Below, piece after piece: positions 33,698 to 40,866 of a DNA stretch of 64,000 nucleotides. The notes under the pieces are model-generated. The model did no database searches, was not told the origin of the DNA, and was given only the letters and a program-made list of their open reading frames with translations. The translations under genes were made by a program, and so were the position numbers. How positions within the stretch are numbered: the first letter of the stretch is position 1; each line of letters begins with the position of its first letter. This stretch comes from an uncultured Bacilli bacterium (GTDB lineage: Bacteria > Bacillota_I > Bacilli_A > RF39 > UBA660): the NCBI GenBank assembly GCA_934167465.1, contig CAKPKR010000001.1, positions 248,001 to 312,000 on the forward strand, in the 5' to 3' direction.

Positions 33698-34603
33698 CTA
33701 TAAATAATTTTCATATTTATTGCATAGTTTATAAATAGCATTTATCATACCTTTTAATTCTTGCAAATACAATTTTATATTAACATCAGATGTTATATCC
33801 ATTTCTGTACCAACACATTCTATGTAAAAATTATTATCAATTGCTAAATCAATTAAACTAAAATATTGATAAAATGTATATATTTGTGACGTAACTAATA
33901 ATACGTTATCGTTTTCTTCAATATGAAACTTTTTTAAAAAATATTCAAATGAATCTCTAGTGTTTGCTCTTCTTGTTTCTAAAGAACTAGGAGCAGATAA
34001 TGAAACAATGTTATTATTGCAATATTTGTTATTATATTTTCTGATGGCTGAGCCTAAATTAGGATTACTTTTTTCTTCTAAAGTTTCTTGATATTCTTTT
34101 AAATTAAAAACAATTTCTAAAGATCTATTTATAGCATCATATTCTGTTTTAGCACCTAGTGCATATGTATTTATTGATTCTAATTCTAAATCATTTATCG
34201 GACGCATTGCTGATAAAGTCACTATATAAGAATCTGTAATTTTAAATTTATCAATTATTTCTTTTGAATATTTGCATCTTCTATAATTAGAAAGGCGTGC
34301 TCCACCAAGTGGCAATATATATTTTGGAATATTATTTGGTAGAGTTGCATTAACAAAACCTAATTTAATAAAAGCATTTAACAATTCATCTTGTTTTTCT
34401 AATTTTTCTATTGATATTTCAAAACGTTCTTTATTGTTTCGATAATCCCATTTGTTAGCAAAATCATTTAAGTAAAAAATATATTCTTTAAAGTTATTAA
34501 AATCTGTTTTTCCATCAAATGTATTAATTATAAATATAAATGAATCACTATATATTATTTCTTTAATATTTTCAAATAATTTTCTTACTTTTTCTTCTTT
34601 CAT
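33698..34603 (-). CDS. Hypothetical 301-residue cytoplasmic protein
   Basis: I do not recognise this protein with certainty. No signal peptide or membrane segment is seen. It has a LPLGGARLSNYRRCKYSKEI segment (about 97-116), a TLSAMRPINDLELES segment and a NVLLVTSQIYTFYQYFSLID segment. The order G-G-A-R...LVTS is faintly like DUF218/ElyC proteins, but this is weak. It lies 12 bases upstream of the DUF2207 gene and is probably co-transcribed with it. Confidence 0.65.
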   Translation of the reverse strand: MKEEKVRKLFENIKEIIYSDSFIFIINTFDGKTDFNNFKEYIFYLNDFANKWDYRNNKERFEISIEKLEKQDELLNAFIKLGFVNATLPNNIPKYILPLGGARLSNYRRCKYSKEIIDKFKITDSYIVTLSAMRPINDLELESINTYALGAKTEYDAINRSLEIVFNLKEYQETLEEKSNPNLGSAIRKYNNKYCNNNIVSLSAPSSLETRRANTRDSFEYFLKKFHIEENDNVLLVTSQIYTFYQYFSLIDLAIDNNFYIECVGTEMDITSDVNIKLYLQELKGMINAIYKLCNKYENYL

Positions 34604-34633
34604 GCCATCACCATTTTAATTATATCAAAAAAA

Positions 34634-34655
34634 AATAAATCTATAAAGATTTATT
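34634..34655 (-). terminator. Terminator of the gene at 34641-35021
   Basis: Stem AATAAATCT/AGATTTATT with a four-base loop, followed on the minus strand by nine T; overlaps the stop codon. Confidence 0.75.
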
Positions 34656-35021
34656 TTTTAAAGCATTTCCGATAATTTTTTTTCCTAATTTTAATATTTT
34701 AATTTTAACTTTTTCATTACATTGGCGGAGTTCAGTTGGAATAACGAATAATTCATCACATTCAGTTGGAATAAATGAATCAACTACTTTATAATTTTCT
34801 GTTTCATCTAATAGTATATAAATTTCATATGAAACACCATCTATTTTTAATAGTTTTGCATCTTTTTTATATAATTTATAATTTATATCAGAAATTGTAG
34901 TATTATAATTAATAATTATTTTTCTTTTACCTAAAATACTAAAATGATTTAAGTGAAAATGGACTTGATCTTCTTTTTTATTAACAAATTGATATACATT
35001 TACTATAAATAGATTTTTCAT
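34641..35021 (-). CDS. Hypothetical 126-residue protein, possible relative of 30202-30582
   Basis: Unknown family. The sequence is beta-rich in the first half (LFIVNVYQFVNKKEDQVHFH) and carries FIPTECDELFVIPTELRQ near residue 85. No signal peptide. It resembles the product of 30202-30582 in length and in motif order. It has its own terminator and an AAAAGGGGAT ribosome binding site. Confidence 0.6.
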   Translation of the reverse strand: MKNLFIVNVYQFVNKKEDQVHFHLNHFSILGKRKIIINYNTTISDINYKLYKKDAKLLKIDGVSYEIYILLDETENYKVVDSFIPTECDELFVIPTELRQCNEKVKIKILKLGKKIIGNALKNKSL

Positions 35022-35064
35022 ATATCCCCTTTTTTTGAGAGATAATATACTATAATAATACTAT

Positions 35065-35107
35065 TTTGTTAACAAACATTGAAACTAATAATTTCTATTG
35101 ATATAAT
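35065..35107 (+). promoter_or_regulatory. Promoter of the ManC-like gene with adjacent palindrome
   Basis: TTGAAA (-35, 35079-35084), 17-base spacer, TATAAT (-10, 35102-35107). A perfect 12-base palindrome TTTGTTAACAAA (35065-35076) ends two bases before the -35 and may be an operator. It precedes an AGGA ribosome binding site and the ATG at 35133. Confidence 0.7.
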
Positions 35108-35132
35108 ATTAATATAATATGGAGGATATTTT

Positions 35133-36428
35133 ATGGAGTTAATTTTATTGTCTGGTGGTTCAGGAAAAAGATTATGGCCACTTTCTAATGATGTAAGAAG
35201 TAAACAATTTCTAAAAATTTTAAATTATAATGGAAAAAAAGAGTCTATGGTTCAAAGAGTATATAGACAAATAAATGAAACACTTAATGATGTTAATATT
35301 ACTATTTCAACAAATGAAGCTCAAAAAAATATTTTAGAAAAACAATTAGGAGATGATATCAACATTATTTGTGAACCTTCAAGAAGAAATACATATCCTG
35401 CTATTTTATTAAGTGCTGCATATCTTTATTTAATAAAAAAAGTTGATTTAAATGAAACAGTTACTATATTACCAATAGATGCTTATGTAGAAAATAATTA
35501 TTTCAAAAATATTGAGTTAATGAATAAAGTAATTAAAAATAGTGATACTAATATATGTTTAATGGGAATTACACCAACATATCCATCTGAGAAATATGGT
35601 TATATCTTAAATAATAATAAAATAGAATTTAAAGAAAAGCCTAATAAAGAATTAGCAATTAAATATATTGAAGAAAATGCTTTATGGAATTGTGGGGTAT
35701 TTTGTGTTAAATTGAATTATTTAATTAATTTGCTAAAAAAAGAATTAAATTTTAAAAGATTTGAAGATATTATAGATAATTTTGATAAGCTTAAAAATAT
35801 ATCTTTTGATTATGAAGTAGTTGAAAAAGAAGATAAAATTAAAGTAATAAAATATGATGGAAAATGGAAAGATTTAGGAACTTGGAATACTTTAACTGAA
35901 GAAATAGATGAAAAAATTGGGAAAATTGTTATGAATGATTGTAAAAACACTAATGTATTAAATGAGTTAAATATTCCAATCATTTCTTTAGGAATTGATG
36001 ACGCTATTATAGTAGCTAGCTATGATGGAATATTAGTTTCTAAAAAAGAAGAAAGTTCACATTTAAATAATTATACGAATTTATTAAATGAACGCATAAA
36101 ATATGAAGAAAGAAAATGGGGAAAATATATTGTTTTGGAAGAAACAAATGATAAATTAGTTAAAACTCTTTATATTGATAGTGGAAAAAATATTTCTTAT
36201 CAAAGACATAAATATAGAGATGAAGTATGGACAATTGTTAAAGGTAAAGGAATATTTGTACTTGATGGAATAGAAAAAAATGTAAAAGAAAATGATGTTT
36301 TATATATTCCTAGAAATTCTAAACATAGTATTAAAGCAATTTCTAATATAGAAATTGTTGAAGTACAACTAGGAGAAAAATTTATTGAAGATGATATTGA
36401 AAGATTTGAATATAAATGGAAGAATTAA
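35133..36428 (+). CDS. Mannose-1-phosphate guanylyltransferase with C-terminal cupin (ManC-like)
   Basis: Makes GDP-mannose from mannose-1-phosphate and GTP. The 431-residue protein has the nucleotidyltransferase signature LSGGSGKRLWPLSNDVRSKQ at the start (about 6-25), NTYPAILLSAAYL, and the active-site-like FKEKPNKELA and WNCGVFC segments. The C-terminal part (about 325-431) is a cupin domain (SYQRHKYRDEVWTIVKGKG), the mannose-6-phosphate isomerase-type domain of bifunctional ManC. It is rightward, against its neighbours, with its own promoter and terminator. No other sugar genes are adjacent. Confidence 0.85.
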   Translation: MELILLSGGSGKRLWPLSNDVRSKQFLKILNYNGKKESMVQRVYRQINETLNDVNITISTNEAQKNILEKQLGDDINIICEPSRRNTYPAILLSAAYLYLIKKVDLNETVTILPIDAYVENNYFKNIELMNKVIKNSDTNICLMGITPTYPSEKYGYILNNNKIEFKEKPNKELAIKYIEENALWNCGVFCVKLNYLINLLKKELNFKRFEDIIDNFDKLKNISFDYEVVEKEDKIKVIKYDGKWKDLGTWNTLTEEIDEKIGKIVMNDCKNTNVLNELNIPIISLGIDDAIIVASYDGILVSKKEESSHLNNYTNLLNERIKYEERKWGKYIVLEETNDKLVKTLYIDSGKNISYQRHKYRDEVWTIVKGKGIFVLDGIEKNVKENDVLYIPRNSKHSIKAISNIEIVEVQLGEKFIEDDIERFEYKWKN

Positions 36429-36441
36429 TTCTTCTTTTTTT
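36419..36441 (+). terminator. Terminator of the ManC-like gene
   Basis: Stem GAAGAATT/AATTCTTC overlapping the stop codon, followed by seven T on the plus strand. Confidence 0.75.
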
Positions 36442-36450
36442 ATACAAAAA

Positions 36451-36472
36451 AAGTTATAATTTCTTATAACTT
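36451..36472 (-). terminator. Terminator of the noc-like gene
   Basis: Stem AAGTTATAA/TTATAACTT with a four-base loop, followed by seven T on the minus strand. Confidence 0.75.
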
Positions 36473-38159
36473 AATTTTTATCTATTTTAAATGTTACTTG
36501 ATAATAATCTTCAAAATCTATTTCTTCAGTATCGATTGTAAAGCCAAATCTTTCAATTGTTGCAGCACATTCTCTAATAGTATTTATTACAGTTTTTAAA
36601 TCAGCAGTTGCTAATTTTTTTTGTTCTGGTAATTGAACTTTTATCTCACCCATATCATCAAATTTTACTGTTTCAGGTTGAGTATATGTTGATTGATATG
36701 GTTCAGGTTTCTTTTCTTCTTTTGTAAATGAATCTTCATCATTTAATGAAAAAGGAGTAAATGTTTGTGTAAAATCCATTGTCTTATCTAAATCAGTATT
36801 ATTCGTAGCAGGTTGACTCATTGAAAAAACATTTGGTGTATCTATAACTTCTTGTGGCTTTTCTATTACTGGTTCAGGTGGAACTTGTGAAGCAAAATCG
36901 TCATTTGTTGTTGGACTACTAAAACTAAATGATGGTTCAATTTTTGGTTCTTCAAAATTCATATTAACTTCTTTACTTTCAATATCTTTTACAAAGTTTG
37001 GATTAGTATCTTCTTCTCTTGCAAACATATTAAAGAATTTTCCACTATTCATTCCAAAAGGTAGTGAATTTTCTTCCTTTGGTTCTTCTTTAACTGGTAC
37101 TTGTTGCATTGGAGATTCTACTTCTTCTATTTTTGGATTATTTGATGTATCTAATAATTTATCGATATCTGCAACTGGAGCTGGTTCTTTATATATATTT
37201 TCAGCGTTTTTAGCTATTTTATCAACATCCATAAATCCAGGATTAATATCTTCATGTTTTTGTTCTGAATTTAAGTTATTGAAAATGTCAAAATTATTCT
37301 CTTTTTTTGGTTCTATTATTGGTTCTGTTGGTATTCCTGCAGGTGTTTCATTTGAACTTGTTTCTTTAGGTTCTGCTTTCTCTACTTCTATTGGTTTTAT
37401 TGGTTCAAAACTATTTGGAATATCAAAATCTAATGTTTCTAAATTTTGTTTTGGAGGATTATTTTCAATTATTGGTTCTGTTGGTATATTCATATCTTTA
37501 AAGATGTCTTCGTTCATATCATTTTTCCTTTCTTTTATTAATTGTTCTCCGTTTGGATTTTCTTTTAACATTTTTTCTATTTCTTCATCTGTTTTTCTTA
37601 CTGTTAATCTTTCATTTATAATTCTACTTAACATTACAGGTTGTAAATCATTACTTAATCTTAATAATGATCTTGCATGTCTTTCTGATATTTTTCCTTG
37701 CATTAATGCATCTTGAACATCTTCATTTAAATTTAATAGTCTTAATTTATTAGCAATTGTTGATTGTGTTTTTCCTAATTTTTCTCCTAAAGTTATTTGA
37801 TTCAAGTACCCCATATCTAGGATTTTTTTATAAGAAATTGCTTCTTCAATTGGAGTTAAGTTTTGTCTTTGGATATTTTCTATAAGTGCGATTTCAGCAC
37901 TTTCTTTATCATCTAATGTTGTTATTATTGCAGGTATTTCTTTTTTACCAGCCAATACGCTTGCTTTATATCTTCTTTCCCCAGCAATTATTTCATATTT
38001 GTCGCTTATTTTTCTTACTACTATTGGTTGTATTACGCCATGAATTTTAATTGATTCTGCTAATTCATTTATTGCTTTTTCATCAAATTGAATTCTTGGT
38101 TGAAATCTATTTGGTAATACATCATCAATATTAAGAATTTTTATTTCTCGATTATCCAT
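36471..38159 (-). CDS. Noc-like ParB paralogue with long acidic linker
   Basis: A 562-residue second ParB-family protein, located ahead of rsmG-mnmG as noc is in Bacillus. The N-terminal half has NRFQPRIQFDEKAINELAES, the CTP-binding IIAGERRYKASVLAG and ENIQRQNLTPIEEAISY, and an HTH (QITLGEKLGKTQSTIANKLR, about 145-165). Residues about 225-490 are Pro/Glu/Asn-rich and disordered, and include duplicated PTEPIIE. The last 60 residues form a separate ordered domain. Noc prevents division over the nucleoid in Bacillus; that function is inferred. The ATG at 38159 with GGGGTGA before it is preferred over the GTG at 38168. Confidence 0.85.
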   Translation of the reverse strand: MDNREIKILNIDDVLPNRFQPRIQFDEKAINELAESIKIHGVIQPIVVRKISDKYEIIAGERRYKASVLAGKKEIPAIITTLDDKESAEIALIENIQRQNLTPIEEAISYKKILDMGYLNQITLGEKLGKTQSTIANKLRLLNLNEDVQDALMQGKISERHARSLLRLSNDLQPVMLSRIINERLTVRKTDEEIEKMLKENPNGEQLIKERKNDMNEDIFKDMNIPTEPIIENNPPKQNLETLDFDIPNSFEPIKPIEVEKAEPKETSSNETPAGIPTEPIIEPKKENNFDIFNNLNSEQKHEDINPGFMDVDKIAKNAENIYKEPAPVADIDKLLDTSNNPKIEEVESPMQQVPVKEEPKEENSLPFGMNSGKFFNMFAREEDTNPNFVKDIESKEVNMNFEEPKIEPSFSFSSPTTNDDFASQVPPEPVIEKPQEVIDTPNVFSMSQPATNNTDLDKTMDFTQTFTPFSLNDEDSFTKEEKKPEPYQSTYTQPETVKFDDMGEIKVQLPEQKKLATADLKTVINTIRECAATIERFGFTIDTEEIDFEDYYQVTFKIDKN

Positions 38160-38192
38160 TATAGTCACCCCTAACTATTTTATTCTTATTTT

Positions 38193-38239
38193 ATAATACT
38201 ATATTTTGGGAAATATTACAATATATTTTGGGAAATATT
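38193..38239 (-). promoter_or_regulatory. Promoter of the noc-like gene with two tandem operator-like sites
   Basis: Minus strand promoter TTGTAA (38216-38221), 17-base spacer, TATTAT (38193-38198). Two identical 17-base sites, ATATTTTGGGAAATATT, lie at 38201-38217 and 38223-38239, 22 bases apart. The first fills the spacer and the second lies just upstream of the -35. Their GGGAAAT half matches the half-site of the Noc-binding sequence known in Bacillus (ATTTCCCGGGAAAT), suggesting autorepression. Confidence 0.65.
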
Positions 38240-38261
38240 TAAAAAAAAAGAGATTATCTCC

Positions 38262-38993
38262 TTATTTATGTTTAGCAAGAATTAATTGCATTGGATTCCA
38301 ACTTTGATATCTAGAATCACAACCAATAGTGAATTTAACTGTACTACTTGTTGCTCGTAAATATAATGTTGCATTTGATGCAGTTGTTGTATCATTTATT
38401 GTTTTTGAAATTATTTCAGCACCAGATATGTTATTTATATACATATATATTATTGTATTCCAATAATTATTGCCGATGGATGCATGAATTAAATCACCAT
38501 TTTTTAAACCAGTTATTACAAATGGATTACTATATGATAATGAACTAACTTCTAATGATACATTATTTAGATTATCATTATTATTTCCCAAAATTAAATT
38601 TCCTGTTGCATATCCAGCATTTCCTATACTTAAATAATTATCTGTTGTAGCTTTATACTCTACTAATTTTATATTATTTATATTTTGTTCTGTTTCATTT
38701 GTAATGATACCATTTTTATCGCATAAATAATATTTACCATCTACTTTTTTATATCTTACTATTGATTCACCACTTGTAGATGAATTATAGAAATAAGTGT
38801 CACTAGGAACCGCATATTTTTTTATTTCATATAAATCATTTAAAGCACTTTCAACATTGGTTGATGTACCATCACTGGCATTATATACGACATCACTTGC
38901 TTTATATGTTGTTGCAGCATATACTCCTATACCACAACCTATTATACATAATATTACTATTAAAATTATTTTATTTTTTATTATTTTTTTCAT
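38262..38993 (-). CDS. KASD surface family protein, copy 3
   Basis: A 243-residue protein with a hydrophobic N-terminus (about 7-24) ending GVYAA, then TYKASDVVYNASDGTSTNV and ALNDLYE. The rest is unrelated to copies 1 and 2: a beta-rich, Asn/Ser/Tyr-rich domain with SSLSYSNPFVITGLKNGDLI and a final YQSWNPMQLILAKHK. No enzyme motifs are visible. Surface location is inferred. A G10-tract promoter lies upstream. The N-terminal cassette is a little more diverged than in the other copies. Confidence 0.78.
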   Translation of the reverse strand: MKKIIKNKIILIVILCIIGCGIGVYAATTYKASDVVYNASDGTSTNVESALNDLYEIKKYAVPSDTYFYNSSTSGESIVRYKKVDGKYYLCDKNGIITNETEQNINNIKLVEYKATTDNYLSIGNAGYATGNLILGNNNDNLNNVSLEVSSLSYSNPFVITGLKNGDLIHASIGNNYWNTIIYMYINNISGAEIISKTINDTTTASNATLYLRATSSTVKFTIGCDSRYQSWNPMQLILAKHK

Positions 38994-39015
38994 TTATAAC
39001 ACCTATCCTACTTAG

Positions 39016-39046
39016 ATTATACCCCCCCCCCAAGCATTTTTGTCAA
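39016..39046 (-). promoter_or_regulatory. Promoter with G10 tract in the spacer (copy 3)
   Basis: Minus strand: TTGACA (39041-39046), AAAATGCTT plus ten G (39022-39031), perfect TATAAT (39016-39021); spacer 19. The nine bases next to the tract differ from copies 1 and 2, yet total length is identical. Confidence 0.75.
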
Positions 39047-39065
39047 GGTGGAGTTTATAATATTT

Positions 39066-39090
39066 AAAAAAAAAGATTTATTAAATCTTT
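39066..39090 (-). terminator. Terminator of the gene at 39090-39866
   Basis: Stem AAAGATTTA/TAAATCTTT with a one-base centre (effective loop a few bases), followed on the minus strand by a T run. Confidence 0.65.
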
Positions 39091-39866
39091 TAAAATACAT
39101 TTTCATTTATTGAATTTTCTAAATCAATTACAATTGGATTATTATTTTCATCAGGTGCCACTACCATTATATAATTTTCTTTTTCAGTAGTAATTTTATA
39201 AAATTTATATTTATAATATGGACGTAATGTTGTTAATTCTTCAATTTCTTCGATTGTTTCATTATTATAAGTAAATAATTCATTTGGATCTATTTTATTA
39301 TAATATTCTTCTATTACTGGATTAAAAAATCCACCACTTGAAGTTTCTATATTAGATATTTGTTTATTTTTTATAAATACAAAAATTGATTTTTCGATTT
39401 TTGATAAATTAGTTGACCCAGTCATTTCATTTAAAAATATACAAGTATCATTTGTTGTTTTACATTTATATGCAAAATCTAATTTATAAAGATATTCATC
39501 AACTATTTTTCCATAATATGTTATATTTGTTAAATTTATAAATTCTATATCATCTAAATTCCAATTTTTATAAAAAATATCATTAAATACCGTTGAATTA
39601 TATAAAGCATTTAACATTTTTTTTTCAAACAAACTATATTTTGATGAATCAAATTGTGGAAAACTTAATATATAATCTTCTTCTTTCTTATTAGTTGTTT
39701 CTTCCGATTTTTCGTTATTTATTTTATCATTATTGTTTTGTTTGATTTCATTATTATTGATATTTTTTTCATTATTCTGCGTTTTATATATTAAATAAAT
39801 GCACGTTGATATATTAAATAAAAAAATAAAAAGTATAGTAAAAATTAATATTTTGTCTTTTTTCAT
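39090..39866 (-). CDS. Membrane-anchored extracellular hypothetical protein
   Basis: A 258-residue protein with an N-terminal membrane helix (about 7-29, FTILFIFLFNISTCIYLIY). An Asn/Lys/Glu-rich linker (about 32-65) follows, then a folded extracellular domain with LYKLDFAYKCKTTNDTCIFL (two Cys). I do not recognise the family. It is head-to-head with the small XRE gene at 39962, and its promoter spacer holds one of that regulator's likely operators. Confidence 0.72.
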   Translation of the reverse strand: MKKDKILIFTILFIFLFNISTCIYLIYKTQNNEKNINNNEIKQNNNDKINNEKSEETTNKKEEDYILSFPQFDSSKYSLFEKKMLNALYNSTVFNDIFYKNWNLDDIEFINLTNITYYGKIVDEYLYKLDFAYKCKTTNDTCIFLNEMTGSTNLSKIEKSIFVFIKNKQISNIETSSGGFFNPVIEEYYNKIDPNELFTYNNETIEEIEELTTLRPYYKYKFYKITTEKENYIMVVAPDENNNPIVIDLENSINENVF

Positions 39867-39891
39867 ATATTTAATCTATCTTTCTTTTTTA

Positions 39892-39936
39892 ATTATAAAA
39901 CAATATGTTTTAAAAATCAATGTAACATATTGTTTT
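39892..39936. promoter_or_regulatory. Twin operator and embedded leftward promoter between 39866 and the XRE gene
   Basis: AAAACAATATGTT (39897-39909) and AACATATTGTTTT (39924-39936) are exact reverse complements. Each core is palindromic (AACA-N3-TGTT) with centres 25 bases apart. A leftward promoter, TTGATT (39915-39920), 17 bases, TATAAT (39892-39897), has the first site inside its spacer, so a bound repressor would block it. Confidence 0.7.
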
Positions 39937-39961
39937 AATTTAGAATTATATTGGTGATTAT

Positions 39962-40162
39962 ATGTATTTAAAAATTAAAGACTTTAGAGAAGATCATGAT
40001 TTATCACAAAAAGAAGTTGCTAAAATATTAAATATTTCTCAAGTTACTTATTCTTATTATGAAATAGGAAAAAGAAATATACCATTAGACTTATTAATAA
40101 AATTAGCTGATTACTATAATGTTACTTTAGATTATATAGTAGGTAGATTTAAAAAAGATTGA
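39962..40162 (+). CDS. Small XRE/Cro-type regulator
   Basis: A 66-residue single HTH_3 domain: KIKDFREDHDLSQKEVAKIL, then NISQVTYSYYEIGKRNIPLD, then LLIKLADYYNVTLDYIVGR. Nearly all of the protein is the DNA-binding fold. Its sister genes are at 22050 and 43986. The start region GGTGATTATATG is shared with them. Autoregulation and control of the divergent membrane protein are inferred from the twin operator. Confidence 0.9.
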   Translation: MYLKIKDFREDHDLSQKEVAKILNISQVTYSYYEIGKRNIPLDLLIKLADYYNVTLDYIVGRFKKD

Positions 40163-40180
40163 ACTTACAATCTTTTTTTC
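40154..40180. terminator. Bidirectional terminator between the XRE gene and rsmG
   Basis: Stem AAAGATTG/CAATCTTT with a six-base loop; T run on the plus strand and A run (T on the minus strand) on the other side. It covers both stop codons. Confidence 0.7.
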
Positions 40181-40866
40181 TTTATTTCACTATATTTTCT
40201 AGGATATTTTTTGTTATCTTTCAATTTTTCAAACAATAAAATTGTTCTTGTACTTCCTTCAATTGGTAATTTAAATTCTGATTTTTTTATCAATCTAACA
40301 TTTAATTCATTAATAGCATTATCTATTTCTTTTAGTTCTTCATTCATATTAGCTTTTAATGGAATAAAATATCCATTTATTTTAGTTAAAGGTATAGCAT
40401 ATTCTAATAAAATTGAAGTATGTGCGACAGCTCTTGCTGTTGTAACATCAAATTTATTTCTATTTTTTAATGCATAATCCTCAGCTCTAGAATGAATTAC
40501 TTCAATATTATTAAGGCTTAATTTATCAATTACTACTTTTAAAAATTCTATTCTTTTATTTAAAGAATCTAATAAGGTAATTTTTAAGTTAGGAAATACT
40601 ATTTTTAAAACTAATCCTGGAAAACCAGCACCTGTTCCTATATCACATAATGAATTAATGCTATTTAAATCTATTACTTTAGCAAGAGTTAAAGAATCAT
40701 AGAAATGTTTTAAATATACTTCCTCATATTCAGTAATGCCAGTTAAATTCATTACCTTATTGTATTCAATTAATAAATTATAATATTCATTTAATTGATC
40801 TAATTGATTTTGTGTTAATGATACATTAATTAATTTTAGTTCCTCAATAAATCTATTTTGATTCAT
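40165..40866 (-). CDS. rsmG: 16S rRNA (guanine527-N7)-methyltransferase
   Basis: Methylates G527 of 16S rRNA using SAM. The 233-residue protein has the SAM site LCDIGTGAGFPGLVLKI (about 70-86) and TLLDSLNKRIEFL. The FDVTTARAVAHTSILLEYA motif and a basic C-terminal tail complete it. It overlaps the end of mnmG by 14 bases, the usual gidA-gidB arrangement near the origin. Confidence 0.95.
   Translation of the reverse strand: MNQNRFIEELKLINVSLTQNQLDQLNEYYNLLIEYNKVMNLTGITEYEEVYLKHFYDSLTLAKVIDLNSINSLCDIGTGAGFPGLVLKIVFPNLKITLLDSLNKRIEFLKVVIDKLSLNNIEVIHSRAEDYALKNRNKFDVTTARAVAHTSILLEYAIPLTKINGYFIPLKANMNEELKEIDNAINELNVRLIKKSEFKLPIEGSTRTILLFEKLKDNKKYPRKYSEIKKKRL

Noticed and set aside
34641..35021. 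A second ComK-like protein
   Set aside because: It has an IPT-type stretch but lacks the SCKFFGSSYLGR and WIS blocks.
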